NCBI RefSeq assembly: GCF_900103975.1
Contig: NZ_FNIR01000013.1
Location: forward strand, 62,001-126,000
Reading direction: 5' to 3'
Length of the DNA stretch: 64,000 bases
DNA from: Klenkia soli
Lineage (GTDB): Bacteria > Actinomycetota > Actinomycetes > Mycobacteriales > Geodermatophilaceae
How positions within the stretch are numbered: the first letter of the stretch is position 1; each line of letters opens with the position of its first letter. Below, piece after piece: positions 63,845 to 64,000 of the stretch. The notes beneath the pieces were generated by a model. That model had not been told where the DNA came from and made no database searches. It was given only the letters and a program-made list of their open reading frames with translations. A program made the position numbers and the translations under genes.

Positions 63845-64000
63845 ATGACTGCCGAGGCAGCCCCCGCCATCCCCGTCCTGCGCATCGACGTCGGTGCCGA
63901 CGTCGGCGGGTCCGGGAGCGGCCGCGTCGTCGTCCGGGTCTCCGGCGAGCTGGACACCGCGGCCGCCGCCGGCCTGCGCGGCGCGATCGCCGAGGTCCTG
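63845..64000 (+). CDS. STAS-domain protein (anti-sigma-factor antagonist type), 5' part
   Basis: 52 codons are present before the window ends. After a Gly/Ser leader, VVVRVSGELDTAAAAGLRGAI has the strand and the 'G-x-L-D-x-x-x-[AS]-x-x-L' pattern of STAS domains such as SpoIIAA/RsbV. The phospho-acceptor serine would lie beyond the window. It probably takes part in partner switching that controls a stress sigma factor, but the partner genes are not visible. Confidence 0.8.
   Translation, partial: MTAEAAPAIPVLRIDVGADVGGSGSGRVVVRVSGELDTAAAAGLRGAIAEVL

Noticed and set aside
1-64000. Search by eye for tRNA, rRNA, CRISPR arrays, insertion sequences, prophage genes and B12 or SAM riboswitches
   Set aside because: No transposase or integrase, no repeat-spacer array, no cloverleaf and no riboswitch-like leader (including before the MetE-like gene) was recognised.

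Overview
The window is 64 kb of very GC-rich DNA with GTG/ATG starts, dense 4-bp start/stop overlaps and many genes that appear to lack a 5' leader. It carries mycothiol-type and actinobacterial families (class II ribonucleotide reductase, a Rv2466c-like thiol oxidoreductase, type II NADH dehydrogenases, PucR regulators). This points to a free-living actinobacterium, most likely Geodermatophilaceae (Modestobacter/Blastococcus/Geodermatophilus type). That placement is inference from protein style, not from a marker gene. I saw no rRNA, tRNA, CRISPR array, insertion sequence or prophage.

Layout. 1-5.3 kb: the 3' end of nrdJ with a strong terminator, a small membrane protein, a fatty-acid desaturase, an HSL-type esterase and a PucR-like regulator. 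5.3-8.6 kb: a nucleotide-metabolism knot of divergent thymidylate synthase, dihydrofolate reductase and a HIT protein on +, converging with a deaminase and a cytidylyltransferase-like protein on -. 8.6-10.3 kb: a saccharopine-dehydrogenase-like reductase and a GNAT protein.

10.3-26.8 kb is the most coherent accessory block. On - lie a D-aminoacylase-type amidohydrolase and a giant S9-peptidase/class-C-serine-hydrolase fusion. On + lie a second class-C serine hydrolase, a lipoprotein-dependent peptide ABC importer (with a permease-ATPase fusion), an M20 amidohydrolase, a GNAT acyltransferase, an N-succinylamino-acid-racemase-type enolase and a PucR regulator. Together they read as import, hydrolysis and D-to-L conversion of D-amino-acid-containing compounds.

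26.8-33 kb: a degenerate sigma-like membrane protein, a tiny Cys-rich protein, an aldo/keto reductase, an NDH-2-like flavoprotein, a lipoprotein, a thioredoxin-fold protein lacking its second cysteine, and the remnant of a deleted amidohydrolase. 33-39 kb (-): a tightly overlapping catabolic/redox run (NDH-2, beta-keto acid cleavage enzyme, SRPBCC, Gfo/Idh/MocA, ABM monooxygenase, cupin, SDR, DUF6578-like). 39-45 kb (-): an EAL-DICT-LOV-GGDEF light/c-di-GMP protein, two small membrane proteins and a DEAD-box helicase. 45-52 kb: two MFS transporters, and AraC, LysR and MarR regulators, each next to an oppositely oriented target. 52-61 kb: an acyl-CoA/alcohol oxidation region (SDR, tandem TetR, acyl-CoA ligase, SnoaL-like protein, two unusual crotonases, GMC oxidoreductase, aldehyde dehydrogenase). 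61-64 kb: a lipoprotein, a small membrane protein, a MetE-like methyltransferase and the start of a STAS-domain protein.

Regulation visible in the DNA: repeated TANNNT-like hexamers 6-8 nt before start codons (leaderless promoters), two 12-bp palindromes between the MarR gene and its target, an 18-bp palindrome over the aldehyde dehydrogenase promoter, and a 15-bp stem that covers a Shine-Dalgarno sequence.
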